From: Chloroflexota bacterium
GTDB taxonomy: Bacteria; Chloroflexota; Anaerolineae; UBA2200
Length of the DNA stretch: 64,000 nucleotides
Reading direction: 5' to 3'
Assembly: GCA_030607875.1 (NCBI GenBank)
Contig: JAUWJD010000004.1
Coordinates: 1 to 64,000 of the forward strand
Position numbers and translations under genes: made by a program. Shown in pieces: positions 19,372 through 30,124 of this stretch; position 1 is the first letter of the stretch; each line of letters begins with the position of its first letter. The notes under the pieces were generated by a model. The model saw nothing but the letters and a program-made list of their open reading frames with translations. It was not told where the DNA came from and ran no database searches.

Positions 19372-20605
19372 AGAGCGATTAAGCGACTTGGTCGTTTTTG
19401 GAGGTACTCCCGCATTCCAGGAGGAACTGCATGTTGGGCGTCCCAATATTGGCAACCGAGAGCGCCTCCTCCGGCGCATCAACGATCTCCTGGATCGGCG
19501 GTGGTTGACAAACAACGGCCCCTATGTGCAGGAATTCGAGCGTCAAGTGGCTGATATGCTCGGCGTCAGGCATTGCGTCGCCATGTGCAATGGAACTGTT
19601 GCTTTGGAGATCGCCATCAGGGCTCTGGGACTTGCAGGGGAAGTCATTATCCCTTCGATGACCTTTATTGCTACTGCGCACGCGCTGCAATGGCAAGGGA
19701 TAACGCCGGTGTTCTGCGACATCGATCCACATACGTATAATCTCAACCCTTCGCGGCTCGAGGAAATGATCACACCTCGCACAACCGGGATCATCGGCGT
19801 GCATCTCTGGGGTCGCCCCTGCGACGTCGAAGGGCTCTCTGAGGTCGCTCAGAAGCATAATCTAAAGCTCCTGTACGACGCGGCTCATGCATTCGGATGC
19901 TCATACAAGGGGCGCAGGATTGGTAATTTCGGTAATGCCGAGGTGTTCAGTTTCCACGCCACCAAGTTCTTCAACACCTTCGAGGGCGGCGCAGTCGTTA
20001 CGAATAATGATGAGCTAGCAGCCAAAATTCGCCTAATGAAGAACTTCGGCTTTGCCGGATACGACAATGTTATCTACATTGGTACCAACGGGAAAATGAG
20101 CGAGGTATCAGCGGCGATGGGGCTGACATCATTGGAGAGTCTGGATGAGTTCATCGCTGTCAATCATCGGAACTACAAGCAGTACCAGCAAGAACTGGCG
20201 GACGTGCCAGGTGTGCGTTTATTGACTTACGATGAAAGTGAGAAGCGCAACTACCAGTACATTGTTGTCGAGATTGACAGGGCGGTTACCAAGGTCGGCA
20301 GGGATCAATTACACGAACTACTCTGGGCAGAGAACGTTCTAGCAAGGCGCTACTTCCATCCTGGCTGCCATCGTATGGAGCCATATCGCTCTTACTTCCC
20401 TCATGCCGGACTTCTCCTGCCCGAGACTGAGAGGATTGTGAAACGTGTACTATGTCTGCCGACCGGTACGGCTGTCAGTCCTCGAGACATAAGAGTGATG
20501 TGTCAGATCATTCAGTTGGTAGTGACAAGAGGTGACGAGGTAAGGGATAGATTAGAGCACCGCGCCATTGGGGAGCTGCACGGGCACTCGCATGAGAGAC
20601 TATAG
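19361..20605 (+). CDS. DegT/DnrJ/EryC1/StrS family aminotransferase
   Basis: VRHCVAMCNGTVALEIAIRALGLAGEVIIPSMTFIATAHAL, FSFHATKFFNTFEGGAVVTN. Confidence 0.92.
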   Translation: MITKERLSDLVVFGGTPAFQEELHVGRPNIGNRERLLRRINDLLDRRWLTNNGPYVQEFERQVADMLGVRHCVAMCNGTVALEIAIRALGLAGEVIIPSMTFIATAHALQWQGITPVFCDIDPHTYNLNPSRLEEMITPRTTGIIGVHLWGRPCDVEGLSEVAQKHNLKLLYDAAHAFGCSYKGRRIGNFGNAEVFSFHATKFFNTFEGGAVVTNNDELAAKIRLMKNFGFAGYDNVIYIGTNGKMSEVSAAMGLTSLESLDEFIAVNHRNYKQYQQELADVPGVRLLTYDESEKRNYQYIVVEIDRAVTKVGRDQLHELLWAENVLARRYFHPGCHRMEPYRSYFPHAGLLLPETERIVKRVLCLPTGTAVSPRDIRVMCQIIQLVVTRGDEVRDRLEHRAIGELHGHSHERL

Positions 20606-20638
20606 CCTTGTCACTCGCTGGCATCATCGGGTGAATCT

Positions 20639-21580
20639 GTGAAGCTAAGTGTAGCAATGATAACCTATAATCATAAGAGATATCTTGCTCAGGCAATAGA
20701 CAGCATCCTGATGCAGACAGTGAACTTTGACTATGAGGTGGTCATTGGTGAAGACTGCTCTACAGATAGCACACGAGAGGTTGCGATTGGCTTTCAGAGA
20801 AGGTTCCCCGACAGAATCCATCTGGAATTGCGTGAGAGGAATCTAGGCGTAATCACGAACTTTGTGAAAACACTCCAGGCGTGCCAAGGTCAGTATATCG
20901 CTTTGCTGGAGGGCGATGACTATTGGGTTTCTGACCATAAGCTGCAAAAGCAGGTGGATTTCTTGGACGACTACCCCGAATGCGCTATCTGCTTTCACAA
21001 TGCAACGAACGTTTACGAGGACAGCAATCAGGAACCGCACAACTGCGTGCCCGCAGATCAGAAGGAAATATCGACTTTAAAAGATCTGTTAGTATCGAAC
21101 TTCATTCCGACCTGCTCGGTGATGTTTCGGAGAAGTCTGTTCAGCGAGTTTCCTGACTGGTATCATCTATTGGAGATGGGAGATTGGCCGCTTCACATGC
21201 TTAATGCCCAACACGGAAAAATCGGGTACATCAATGAAGTCATGGCTGCTCATAGAGTTCATTCCAGAGGTATATGGTCGAAGACGAGCACTATCCAGCA
21301 TTTGCAGCAGATCATCAGGATGTACGAGTACATAAATGGTCATTGGGGCCACAGGTATGAGAGGATTATCAGAACAAGTGTATCCCGGCACCGTTTTCTA
21401 CTAGCCGTGGCGTATGCGAATGGTGGGGATATTGCCAGTGCCAGAACCAACCTTATCAGGAGTATCAGAGAATGTCCCCTTAATGGGCAGATAGGATTTG
21501 CTGATTTGTCCGCAATGGTGCTGAGGTTGTATGCTCCAGGCCTTCACAAAGCTCTTAGAAACTTCTGGCTATCGGCATAA
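20639..21580 (+). CDS. Glycosyltransferase family 2
   Basis: LSVAMITYNHKRYLAQAIDSILMQTVNFDYEVVIGEDCSTDSTREV, EGDDYW. Confidence 0.9.
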   Translation: MKLSVAMITYNHKRYLAQAIDSILMQTVNFDYEVVIGEDCSTDSTREVAIGFQRRFPDRIHLELRERNLGVITNFVKTLQACQGQYIALLEGDDYWVSDHKLQKQVDFLDDYPECAICFHNATNVYEDSNQEPHNCVPADQKEISTLKDLLVSNFIPTCSVMFRRSLFSEFPDWYHLLEMGDWPLHMLNAQHGKIGYINEVMAAHRVHSRGIWSKTSTIQHLQQIIRMYEYINGHWGHRYERIIRTSVSRHRFLLAVAYANGGDIASARTNLIRSIRECPLNGQIGFADLSAMVLRLYAPGLHKALRNFWLSA

Positions 21581-21688
21581 TAGGGCAATGCTGCTGGTCT
21601 GTGCATGATTTGCTGAGCTTTGGGTTGAGTAGAGCGATTGGCTTCATGGAAGTTAAGATCTGAAGCCTACCAGCGAGGTCAAAGTAGG

Positions 21689-24223
21689 ATGCCCATCAAT
21701 CGAAAAGGGCGGATTGTCGCCTTCGGAGTTGTGCTAGCTCTCACATTGGGTACCACGTTTCCATCTGCCACCCACGCGCAGGAGAGCGAGGAGTGTACGG
21801 TTTCCTTCCAGGACTTGGACCAAGACGGTCAGCCGGATATGGCGGTGATCCAGTGCCCATTCTCTGGCAGTGACGGCGATGCCGTCCGTGTTTACGACCG
21901 GGCTGGGAACATGCAAGTCACCGAGAGGTGGGAGACATCGGTGGACTTTGAAGACGACGTCTGGGTATTTGATGCAGCTGGCGACGGGACAGCGAATCTA
22001 GTCATCGCTTTCCACCGCGATGGCGATGAGCTTGTTGCTGAGCTCTACGATGATCAAGATGATGATGCGGAGGTTCGCTATACGGTTACGAATGGTGTGC
22101 TGGCTGTTCAAGAGAGTGCGTATCCCACCGTACGGGTCGTGGCTCCAGACGGATGGTGGCTTCAAGATGCCACAATCAACTACAATCTGAACATTGAGGT
22201 CGATGGAGTGGCTCGTGCGTCATTTCACTCGCCAATCGGAATTCTTGTCCAGAACCGGCCAGAGCTGGCCCGGGGACTGCTGAACGGAAGGGTGGATTGC
22301 CTCATTCATGTTCGTGACACCGACTACGACGGGCGTCCGGACCACGACATCAGGCAGGTTTATCCTCCCCCGCCTTTCCCTGATTACTACGGAACGGAAC
22401 TCACGGTGAACACTCAGCACAATGAGATTTGCTTCACCGACTTTGCCTTCTGGCCTCATTTGGGAACGTATACAGGTTACATCAAGCCCTACGCAGGCAG
22501 CGTGCCACCCATCCAGATCGACTGGGGGGCCTCGCGGATTGCTGTTGTGGCGGAGTTTGTTGCTTCGCGGGGCCATGACTCAAACTGGTTCATCTACTCG
22601 ATGGCCAAGTTCGGGTACGATGATCGAACCTTCGCCAATTTTGAGAATCCCTTTGCCTTCTATGACCTGGCAGCTGACCGAGACGGGTATCCAGAGTTGA
22701 TGATACGGATGGAGTACTCCCGGTCGAATGCCCCGGACCGTCAATTCCGCCAGCCAATGCAGATGATCAGGTTCTCTTGGGATCAGGACAACAATCAGAG
22801 TCTGGACTACAAACTGGGGCTTTATGGACGCCACGAGATAATACAACTGGTCACTTTCCCCGACTTTGCGGTGCGCACCGTGCCCTATCCCGAGTATCCG
22901 GATTGGGTCATCGGCCGCAACTGGGATGCGGCCTTCTTCGTTGCGGTTGAGGCCGGGCGGTATTGGTCCACTGAAGGCATATATGAAGGCTCGGACAGGG
23001 AATGGCGGGATTCCTACATAACCGGCCTTACGAACGAGCCATCGCTGGCGCGGACACAGGACACCCGCCAAGGCCTGCGTCTGGAGTATACGCCGCAGTT
23101 ACTACAGCAAGCCTGGCTGTACTTCAGCCCAATAGATTGCAAGCTGCACTTGCGGCACGCCTGGGGAGGGGTGTGGAACATTGATGACGTGCAGCGAGTG
23201 CGGTTCGAGGACCTGGACGGCGATGGCTACCTGGACCAGTGGACTCTCACTGTTGGGTCGGAAGAAATAGAGGATTCTGAGGAGGGAGAGGAAGAACAGC
23301 AAGCCCCGGAGCAACTGGTGAAGTCGTTGCAGGTGGTTGAGGGCTTCTTGGTATATGGCGACAAGCAGCGGGCCAAGCTTATCCACAGCCAGACCTCTCC
23401 CAGTCTCTTTGAAACCCTCCCGCCTCGCAACCATGCGGAATGGCTCGCCCTGGGCAAGCAACTGGACCGGCACCGGCAGGATTTTGCCCCGCACGATTTC
23501 CTGGGTATGATGGGCCAGTTTCGGGGCCCGACGACGGAGATCGAAGGCAGCAGCCTGGAGGATTTCAGGCTGACCGAAGATGGGTTTCGCTTCGTACTCA
23601 ACCTGCAGCCAGGGTTCCGCGTTGTGTCCGATGAGAACGCCGTGGACGTGGCACACCTGGCGGATGGCGTCTACCTGGTCACCTATGACGGCGTCTTTCG
23701 CGCGCAGGCCCTCACTCCACCGCACATCACCGGGGAGATTTCGTGCGAGCCGCCCGTGCCGCAACAGATGGCCTGGGTTACAATCCAGGCTGTGCTGCAC
23801 AACGACGGGCTGCGGGACGTGCAATCCTTGCCGGTGCGCCTCTACGCTGCCAGGGAGGGGGGCGAGCCCTTCCTGCTCAAGGAGACACAGGTAGCAGTCC
23901 CAGGAGGTGGAGACCATGCACGCGTGTACGACTGGCCACCGCGAGAGCCTGGCCGGTGGACGGTATGGGTAGAAGCCGATGCCGCAGAGGCAGTTCCGGC
24001 CGGAGTGCAGTTGGGCTCCGTGGTCAGCCTGGGGGTAGAGGTTCAGCCAGCGCCCATGCCAGACATGTTTCGACCCACGGGTCGCTACGACGGTGTGGGC
24101 CTCACCTGGCCGGTGGCACTCTTGCTTGCGAGGGCGGGCCTGGCGGCCATCTCTGTCCTGGGGATGATCTGGATACGAGCTACAGATACAACGGTGGTGG
24201 AGCCGACGTCTGAGGAGTCGTGA
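21689..24223 (+). CDS. Large secreted protein, C-terminal TM anchor, CARDB/FG-GAP-like acidic regions
   Basis: Signal peptide MPINRKGRIVAFGVVLALTLGTTFPSATHAQ; FQDLDQDGQPDMAVIQ, DLDGDGYLDQWTL; C-terminal hydrophobic helix. Confidence 0.65.
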   Translation: MPINRKGRIVAFGVVLALTLGTTFPSATHAQESEECTVSFQDLDQDGQPDMAVIQCPFSGSDGDAVRVYDRAGNMQVTERWETSVDFEDDVWVFDAAGDGTANLVIAFHRDGDELVAELYDDQDDDAEVRYTVTNGVLAVQESAYPTVRVVAPDGWWLQDATINYNLNIEVDGVARASFHSPIGILVQNRPELARGLLNGRVDCLIHVRDTDYDGRPDHDIRQVYPPPPFPDYYGTELTVNTQHNEICFTDFAFWPHLGTYTGYIKPYAGSVPPIQIDWGASRIAVVAEFVASRGHDSNWFIYSMAKFGYDDRTFANFENPFAFYDLAADRDGYPELMIRMEYSRSNAPDRQFRQPMQMIRFSWDQDNNQSLDYKLGLYGRHEIIQLVTFPDFAVRTVPYPEYPDWVIGRNWDAAFFVAVEAGRYWSTEGIYEGSDREWRDSYITGLTNEPSLARTQDTRQGLRLEYTPQLLQQAWLYFSPIDCKLHLRHAWGGVWNIDDVQRVRFEDLDGDGYLDQWTLTVGSEEIEDSEEGEEEQQAPEQLVKSLQVVEGFLVYGDKQRAKLIHSQTSPSLFETLPPRNHAEWLALGKQLDRHRQDFAPHDFLGMMGQFRGPTTEIEGSSLEDFRLTEDGFRFVLNLQPGFRVVSDENAVDVAHLADGVYLVTYDGVFRAQALTPPHITGEISCEPPVPQQMAWVTIQAVLHNDGLRDVQSLPVRLYAAREGGEPFLLKETQVAVPGGGDHARVYDWPPREPGRWTVWVEADAAEAVPAGVQLGSVVSLGVEVQPAPMPDMFRPTGRYDGVGLTWPVALLLARAGLAAISVLGMIWIRATDTTVVEPTSEES

Positions 24224-24230
24224 CCGAGCG

Positions 24231-25514
24231 ATGAAGAGCATAGAAGACAATTGGACTCGGATATGGGCCGCTAACCGCTGGTGGATTGCCATCTTCTTGT
24301 TGGCGCTCACCGTTCGGATCGTGTACGCGTTTTGGGCCGCACGGGTGGACCCCTTCTTGCGGGACAATCCGCTGCACGGAGATGCCGCTTCCTACGACCG
24401 CATCGTGCGCAGCCTGCTGGCGGGCGGCGGATTCGCTGAGCGACCGGGCTCGCCGACGGCCTTCTGGCCGCCGCTCTATCCCCTGTTGCTGGCTGCATGG
24501 TACCGCGTCTGCGGCTACAGCTTGCTGGCGGCGCGCTTGCTGCAGGCGGTCCTCGGCGCGGTGGCTGTGGCCGTCACATCTCTGGCCGCACGCAGCGTCT
24601 TTGGGCGGCGTGTGGCCATCCTCACGGGGTTGGGCATGGCCTGTTACCCGCACCTGGTCTACTTTGGCGCGTGGCTGATCCCCGAGGCCCTGTACCTGGC
24701 CCTGTTAGCGCTGACGGTGTGCGTCGCTGTGCGGCTGCAAAGCCTCCCCCGTCGCATGGGCTTTGCAGCTCTGGGCCTTCTGTTGGGGTGGGCCACCCTG
24801 GCCAAGCCAGCGACGTTGATGCTCCTCCCGTTGGTCGTTTGGTGGCTGTGGATCGCTCCCCCGCCGCGGCCCACGCGGGCCAGGCTCGTGCAGTGCCTGT
24901 GGCTGCTGGCCCTGGCTGTGGTGGTCATCGCGCCGTGGACGGTGCGCAACTATCAGGTCTTTCAAACGTTTGTGCCCGTCTCCACCAACGGCGGCTACAC
25001 CTTCTACGGAGCCAACAATGCCGATGCCTTCGGTGGCCATCGCGAAGCATTCCCGCCCCCTCTGCCGGCGTTCGCCGAACCCCAAGCAGAGCAGGAATAC
25101 TACCGCCGGGGGATGGAGTGGATCGTTGGACATCCGGGTGACTTTGCCCGGCTGGCCCTGCGCAAACTGGTGCGGCTGTTCTCGCCCCTCTCGGTGGCCA
25201 GCTATGAGCAGGATTACCCCTTGCCCCTGGCCGGCCTGGTGAGGGGGATATACACCGCTTTTCTCATCCTGGCGCTTGTGGGAGCTCTATGGTCGCTGCC
25301 CCGCTGGCGCGAGGTCGCTATCTTCTACGCGCTGATTGTGCGCGTGCTGCTGGGCACGGTGATCTTCTATGGCGATGCCCGCTACACCATGCCGATGGTG
25401 CCCTCCCTGGTCGTCTTCGCCAGCGTCGCCTTGGTCCTTGTCTATGACAGGCTGCGCGCCCGGAGAGCACCTTTGGCAGCCGAAGCCATGCGCACCCGTG
25501 GAGGCCACCACTGA
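24231..25514 (+). CDS. GT-C (GT39/ArnT-like) membrane glycosyltransferase
   Basis: ALTVRIVYAFWAARVDPFLRDNPLHGDAASYDRIVRSLLAGGGFAERPGSPTAFWPPLYPLLLA. Confidence 0.8.
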   Translation: MKSIEDNWTRIWAANRWWIAIFLLALTVRIVYAFWAARVDPFLRDNPLHGDAASYDRIVRSLLAGGGFAERPGSPTAFWPPLYPLLLAAWYRVCGYSLLAARLLQAVLGAVAVAVTSLAARSVFGRRVAILTGLGMACYPHLVYFGAWLIPEALYLALLALTVCVAVRLQSLPRRMGFAALGLLLGWATLAKPATLMLLPLVVWWLWIAPPPRPTRARLVQCLWLLALAVVVIAPWTVRNYQVFQTFVPVSTNGGYTFYGANNADAFGGHREAFPPPLPAFAEPQAEQEYYRRGMEWIVGHPGDFARLALRKLVRLFSPLSVASYEQDYPLPLAGLVRGIYTAFLILALVGALWSLPRWREVAIFYALIVRVLLGTVIFYGDARYTMPMVPSLVVFASVALVLVYDRLRARRAPLAAEAMRTRGGHH

Positions 25515-27106
25515 TGACGCCCCCCCGCACGTCCCGCAGGTCGGCCCAATGGCTGCTGGTGTTGCTCGTGCTGGTGTATGCCGCACTGGCTGGGTCCTAC
25601 TTCGTGCTGCGCTACGCGGGACAGTGGATTGAGTCTGACACCGCCAACCTGACCCTGGCAACAGCCGCCATAGCCGGCGAGGGAACGCTCGTGCCCGCAC
25701 AGCGCCAGTATGGCCTGGGCTTTGCCTATCAGGCGCTCTCGACATTCATTACCTCCGTCACCGCGCTGTCTCTAGTGCAATTGCAGTTTCTGATCTATCC
25801 CGTCGTCGCGGGCGGCCTGAGCGTGATCGCCTTTGTCATGTACCGCACACTCACTGGAGACACCACAGCCGGCGCTCTGGCTGCGCTCTTCCTCTTCCTG
25901 CAGCCCGATTTCCTGTTCGTCATCTTTCGTGGCTCGCACGAGAAGGTGACCTGGCTGGCGACGATGCTGGCAATGCTCTTGCTAGCCAAGAGCTTCCGTG
26001 CGACGGGCCAACTCTCCCGTTTCTCCGCCTACGTCGGCTTGTTCTACCTGGCCACGCTGGCAATAAGCGCCAGCAATGTCTTTTTCGGGTCGTCGTTCAT
26101 CATCGCTGTAGCTGTCAGCCTGGTGGCCGGTTCTGCGTTGCTGCAGATTTGGCGGCGCCAGGGGACAGGCAAGATACCACAGCCAATAGTAGCACGATTG
26201 GTGTACATTGTCGCTTCCGGCATGGTGCTCTGGTTTCTAAACACCTTTTATCTCTATCGTCCGGCGATGCGGGTTTTCTGGGACTTGCGCACCGCGGCGG
26301 ACAAGACCGCGGCCGTGACTTTGGGACTTGAACCTGCCTACGATCCATATGCTGTTGTCGCATCGGGATGGGTGAGCCGGAGAGCTTATCTCGGGCTCAC
26401 ACTGCCAACCTGGGTGGCGGCGCTTGCTTCCTTTGCAGTATGGGCTCGCATGGGGATACACCTGCTGCGGAGTCGGGGCCTGCTTGATCATCCACGGCAG
26501 TTGCTGTTGTGGCTGCTCTACGGAGGCTTTGGAACCCAGCTGGCGGCCAGCACAATACTATCACATGCTGGCGGCGTTTCGGGCAATCTGCAAGTCCGTA
26601 TCTTCCCGTCCGTCATGCTGCTGGGCTTTCCGCTGCTCGCGGCAGGCGCCCTGAGGACGTGGCGAGGTGAGAGCGCGGGCTTGAGGAACCGCGCGCTGGC
26701 GCTCGCCTTCGTCTTGATGGTCGTCTGGGCGAGCGGAGCGTCCCTGCTGAAGATGACCAACGATCCCTGGCTAAGTCAGTACTGGACGTTCTGGACGGCA
26801 CCTGAAGATCGGGCGGTGGGGTGGGCCGAGGCCCATCTGCGGTACAGGAGCGTTTGGCTCGGCCTGGAGGGCGTGCGGCTTAGCGCATATGCAGTTGGCA
26901 GCGGCTTTGGCAATCAGACGGGCAATGACTATGACGCAGGACCCGTTAATCCAGAAACGCGCGATCTCATTGTGTCCGACGTAGATCAAACGATGAGCAT
27001 CAGGAAGCTGATTCCCATGCCCGACGTTCGTGGCGAGCACCGAGTATACGATAACGGTATGGTGGTTCAATATCACAAGCGCCCGCGGACACCCTACCAA
27101 CACTAG
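25514..27106 (+). CDS. Multipass membrane protein (GT-C-like)
   Basis: Start overlaps previous stop; many hydrophobic segments. Confidence 0.6.
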   Translation: MTPPRTSRRSAQWLLVLLVLVYAALAGSYFVLRYAGQWIESDTANLTLATAAIAGEGTLVPAQRQYGLGFAYQALSTFITSVTALSLVQLQFLIYPVVAGGLSVIAFVMYRTLTGDTTAGALAALFLFLQPDFLFVIFRGSHEKVTWLATMLAMLLLAKSFRATGQLSRFSAYVGLFYLATLAISASNVFFGSSFIIAVAVSLVAGSALLQIWRRQGTGKIPQPIVARLVYIVASGMVLWFLNTFYLYRPAMRVFWDLRTAADKTAAVTLGLEPAYDPYAVVASGWVSRRAYLGLTLPTWVAALASFAVWARMGIHLLRSRGLLDHPRQLLLWLLYGGFGTQLAASTILSHAGGVSGNLQVRIFPSVMLLGFPLLAAGALRTWRGESAGLRNRALALAFVLMVVWASGASLLKMTNDPWLSQYWTFWTAPEDRAVGWAEAHLRYRSVWLGLEGVRLSAYAVGSGFGNQTGNDYDAGPVNPETRDLIVSDVDQTMSIRKLIPMPDVRGEHRVYDNGMVVQYHKRPRTPYQH

Positions 27107-27173
27107 GAGCAAATCGTCAACTACAGTGTGCAGAACCAAATGGCGACACCACCTATCCAGTCGGAGAGCATGG

Positions 27174-28799
27174 ATGAACATTCGAAAGAAGCTTAGCGCC
27201 GTCGCTTCTTGGACACGCCCCCACTGGGGGAGCTGTGTTCTTGTGGCGCTTCTAGGCCTGAGCCTGTTGCCGCTCTTGGTTTACCGATTTCCTCCTTTCC
27301 ACGACTATCCTCCCTGGGTATTCCAGGGCTATCTGCTACGTCTGACACACACGGATCCCGAAGCAGTGTTTCGCCACTATGCGCTGGTCCGCACCCCAGT
27401 GCCCTACAGCGCATGGCCAATCGTGGCGTGGGCGCTCAGTTTTCTGGTTCACTCGCCCGAGCTCGTGGGGAAGGCCTTCTTCGTGTTGACCACTCTCGTC
27501 TTCGTAGGTGGGGCCAGCTATCTCATTCGCTCTGTGCAGGGCTATCCCACAGCGCTTGAGTTCCTGCCCCTTGTCTGGGTGTACGACCGGTACGCGTACG
27601 ACGGCCTTCTCAACTATCACCTGTCCGCAGGCCTGTGCCTATTGGCAGTTGGATATCTGCACCGGATAACGAGCGGCGGTCAGGAGCTGCCTTCCAATCG
27701 TTCGCTGTTTCTGCTCTCCGGCTTGAGTGTAGTGACGTACCTGTCCCACCTTATGGGCTGGTTGCCGCTGTGTCTCGCTGTAGCTGTGTACTCCTGTCTC
27801 ATCTGTCTGCGGCAACGTTCCCTGAAAGGCACCCGCGTCGTACTTTCGCTTCTGCCAGCCGTGTTGCTTCTGAGCTGGTACACGTTCAGTCGTGTGGGTA
27901 CAGTAGGTGTCGTCCTGTACTCCTCTTTGGTCGCAAAGCTATATGCATGGGCGCCCGTGTTGTTGCTGTTCTTCAGGCTGGAGCCCTTCGGCATCCAGCC
28001 CCCCATTGCGCTTGTGCTGAATCTAGGCGCTCTGGTGGCGATAGTTGCCATTATAGCAGCGTTCGCAGAGCGCCAGGCCGGGATCACAGGCCGCATATTC
28101 CTCCATGCGGCTCCAATCACCTCGGCGCTGGTTTGCCTGGCCTGTGCCGCGCTCATCCCGTTCATCTGGTTCGGTGGCTTGGCCGGCCCCGCCGCGCGGT
28201 TCATCCAACCAGCTTTCTGGCTTGGCCTCGCGTCCCTGCGGTATCGCTCGCGCACGCGCAAGCAGGTGCTGCTGGTGGTCATGCTGGTCGCGTTCGTACT
28301 CGTAGTGAACGTGACGCAGTTCGCTCGAGTTCAGCCGCTGCTTACTGAGGTATACGAGACTCTGGACACCGTGATACCAGCAGACGCAAGAGTGTTATCG
28401 GTGTCATTGCGCAGTCCGCCACTGTCTCTGCGGGACGCCACTCGCGACACGGGCCTAGCGAGCTTCACAGTGGGAATGCCACTGCTAGACTACTTCGATC
28501 TATATCGTTTCATGTCGCAGGGTAGGCACCACGCTGACCTGGGCATGTTTGGCACCGGGTGGCTCAGCAACAGGCAAGCCGACGAGCCACCACAATTAAG
28601 GCTTGCAGTGATATCGAACAGGGATCTCCAGGAATCAGCCAAGGCAATACTGAGACAAGCGGAAACCTACGACTTCATTGAACTCTTCGGTTACTGCGAT
28701 GACGTTCGTGGAGTTGAGACACTGCTTGCTCCCACTTTCTCGCCCGTGGCACAGGGTCAACACTTCTCGGTGCTTTCGCGGAACTGGGAGCCGTTGTGA
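27174..28799 (+). CDS. Multipass membrane protein (GT-C-like)
   Basis: ATG at 27174 gives MNIRKKLSAVASW...; many TM helices; operon context. Confidence 0.6.
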   Translation: MNIRKKLSAVASWTRPHWGSCVLVALLGLSLLPLLVYRFPPFHDYPPWVFQGYLLRLTHTDPEAVFRHYALVRTPVPYSAWPIVAWALSFLVHSPELVGKAFFVLTTLVFVGGASYLIRSVQGYPTALEFLPLVWVYDRYAYDGLLNYHLSAGLCLLAVGYLHRITSGGQELPSNRSLFLLSGLSVVTYLSHLMGWLPLCLAVAVYSCLICLRQRSLKGTRVVLSLLPAVLLLSWYTFSRVGTVGVVLYSSLVAKLYAWAPVLLLFFRLEPFGIQPPIALVLNLGALVAIVAIIAAFAERQAGITGRIFLHAAPITSALVCLACAALIPFIWFGGLAGPAARFIQPAFWLGLASLRYRSRTRKQVLLVVMLVAFVLVVNVTQFARVQPLLTEVYETLDTVIPADARVLSVSLRSPPLSLRDATRDTGLASFTVGMPLLDYFDLYRFMSQGRHHADLGMFGTGWLSNRQADEPPQLRLAVISNRDLQESAKAILRQAETYDFIELFGYCDDVRGVETLLAPTFSPVAQGQHFSVLSRNWEPL

Positions 28800-30124
28800 C
28801 TTCACGACTGAAGGTGGCGCTGCTCACCTATGCCCTTGACCGGCCTCTCTCAGGCATCGGCCGTTACACACTAGAGCTAGTCCGGGCGCTGGTCCGTCTG
28901 AAAGACCGTCCCCAACTTGTGTTATTGGCCGCAGGTAACGTTGGTACTCTGGCAGAAGCTAGCGACCTCCAGCGCGTATCGCTGCTTGCTTGCAGCAGAC
29001 TGCCCGGTCTGGTGACGCTAGGCAATGTTCTGATTCCGTTCTTGGCGCGGCGTTCACGTGCGAATGTCGTACACGACCCCACTGGGGTGACACCTCTTTT
29101 CTTTGGCGCTGACGGTGCGCGGACCGTAGTTACGGTCCATGACGTCTTCGCCTGGAGTTTTCCGGGGCACAGCACGCTGCTGGACACGTTGATCTATCGC
29201 CGCTGGCTGCCGCGGGTGCTGCCCCGTGTGGATGCGGTGATCACCGACAGCGAGACATCAAGAGCAGACATCGTTCGCTATCTGCGAATAGCGGCTGACA
29301 AAGTGACCATGATCTACCCAGGAGTAAGCCCCGCCTATGGCCCCGTTTCCCCGCAGCAAGCGACTACGGTTGCGGCGCGGTACGACCTTGCGGCAGGCTA
29401 CATCCTCTTCGTCGGCTCCGTCGAGGAGCGCAAGAACCTGCGGCGGCTGCTCCGTGCTTATGCCCAACTGCAGCAGCGAGGGGAGCGGCGGCCGCTGGTT
29501 GTGGTCGGCGCGCGCAAGTGGAAGTATTCCCGAATCATGCAGACGGTGGAGGAGCTCGACCTGCAGCAACGCGTGATCTTTGCCGGCTACGTGCCCGATG
29601 CCGACCTGCCGGCCATCTACAGCGCGGCCGACCTCTTTGTCTTCCCTTCCCTCTACGAGGGCTTTGGCCTGCCGCCGCTGGAGGCCATGGCCTGCGGCAC
29701 GCCGGTGGTCTGCTCGCATGCCGCCTCGCTGCCGGAAGTGGTCGGCGATGCCGCGATCACCGTGGACCCGTACGATGTGCAAGGCCTGGCAGAGGCCATG
29801 CACCGCGTGCTGGCCGACAGCGACCTGCGAGACGAGCTGCGCCACAAGGGCCTGGCCCGCGCCAAACACTTCTCCTGGGAAAAGACAGCGCGGCAGACCA
29901 TTGAGGTGTACGAGAAGGTGCTTGGGGTGATAGGCACCCGGCGCACACAGCGCACAGAGGCAACAGAGGGAGCAGAGGGAGCAGAGCCAACAGTGCCCAC
30001 AGAGACCACAGGGGCTATTGGCCCTACAGAGACTACAGACACTACACAGCCCGCGATTCCGCCTGCCTGCCAGCGTGGAGGCAGCCAAATCAACACTCGA
30101 CCAAAGCGACCAGCGATCCCATGA
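28796..30124 (+). CDS. Glycosyltransferase family 4 with repeat-encoded C-terminal tail
   Basis: [62 protein letters not shown]. Confidence 0.9.
   Translation: MTSRLKVALLTYALDRPLSGIGRYTLELVRALVRLKDRPQLVLLAAGNVGTLAEASDLQRVSLLACSRLPGLVTLGNVLIPFLARRSRANVVHDPTGVTPLFFGADGARTVVTVHDVFAWSFPGHSTLLDTLIYRRWLPRVLPRVDAVITDSETSRADIVRYLRIAADKVTMIYPGVSPAYGPVSPQQATTVAARYDLAAGYILFVGSVEERKNLRRLLRAYAQLQQRGERRPLVVVGARKWKYSRIMQTVEELDLQQRVIFAGYVPDADLPAIYSAADLFVFPSLYEGFGLPPLEAMACGTPVVCSHAASLPEVVGDAAITVDPYDVQGLAEAMHRVLADSDLRDELRHKGLARAKHFSWEKTARQTIEVYEKVLGVIGTRRTQRTEATEGAEGAEPTVPTETTGAIGPTETTDTTQPAIPPACQRGGSQINTRPKRPAIP
29936..30050 (+). repeat. ACAGAG(G/A)-type degenerate repeat within the GT4 3' coding end
   Basis: GCACACAGCGCACAGAGGCAACAGAGGGAGCAGAGGGAGCAGAGCC...CACAGAGACCACAGG...CTACAGAGACTACAGACACTACACAG. 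Confidence 0.8.
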
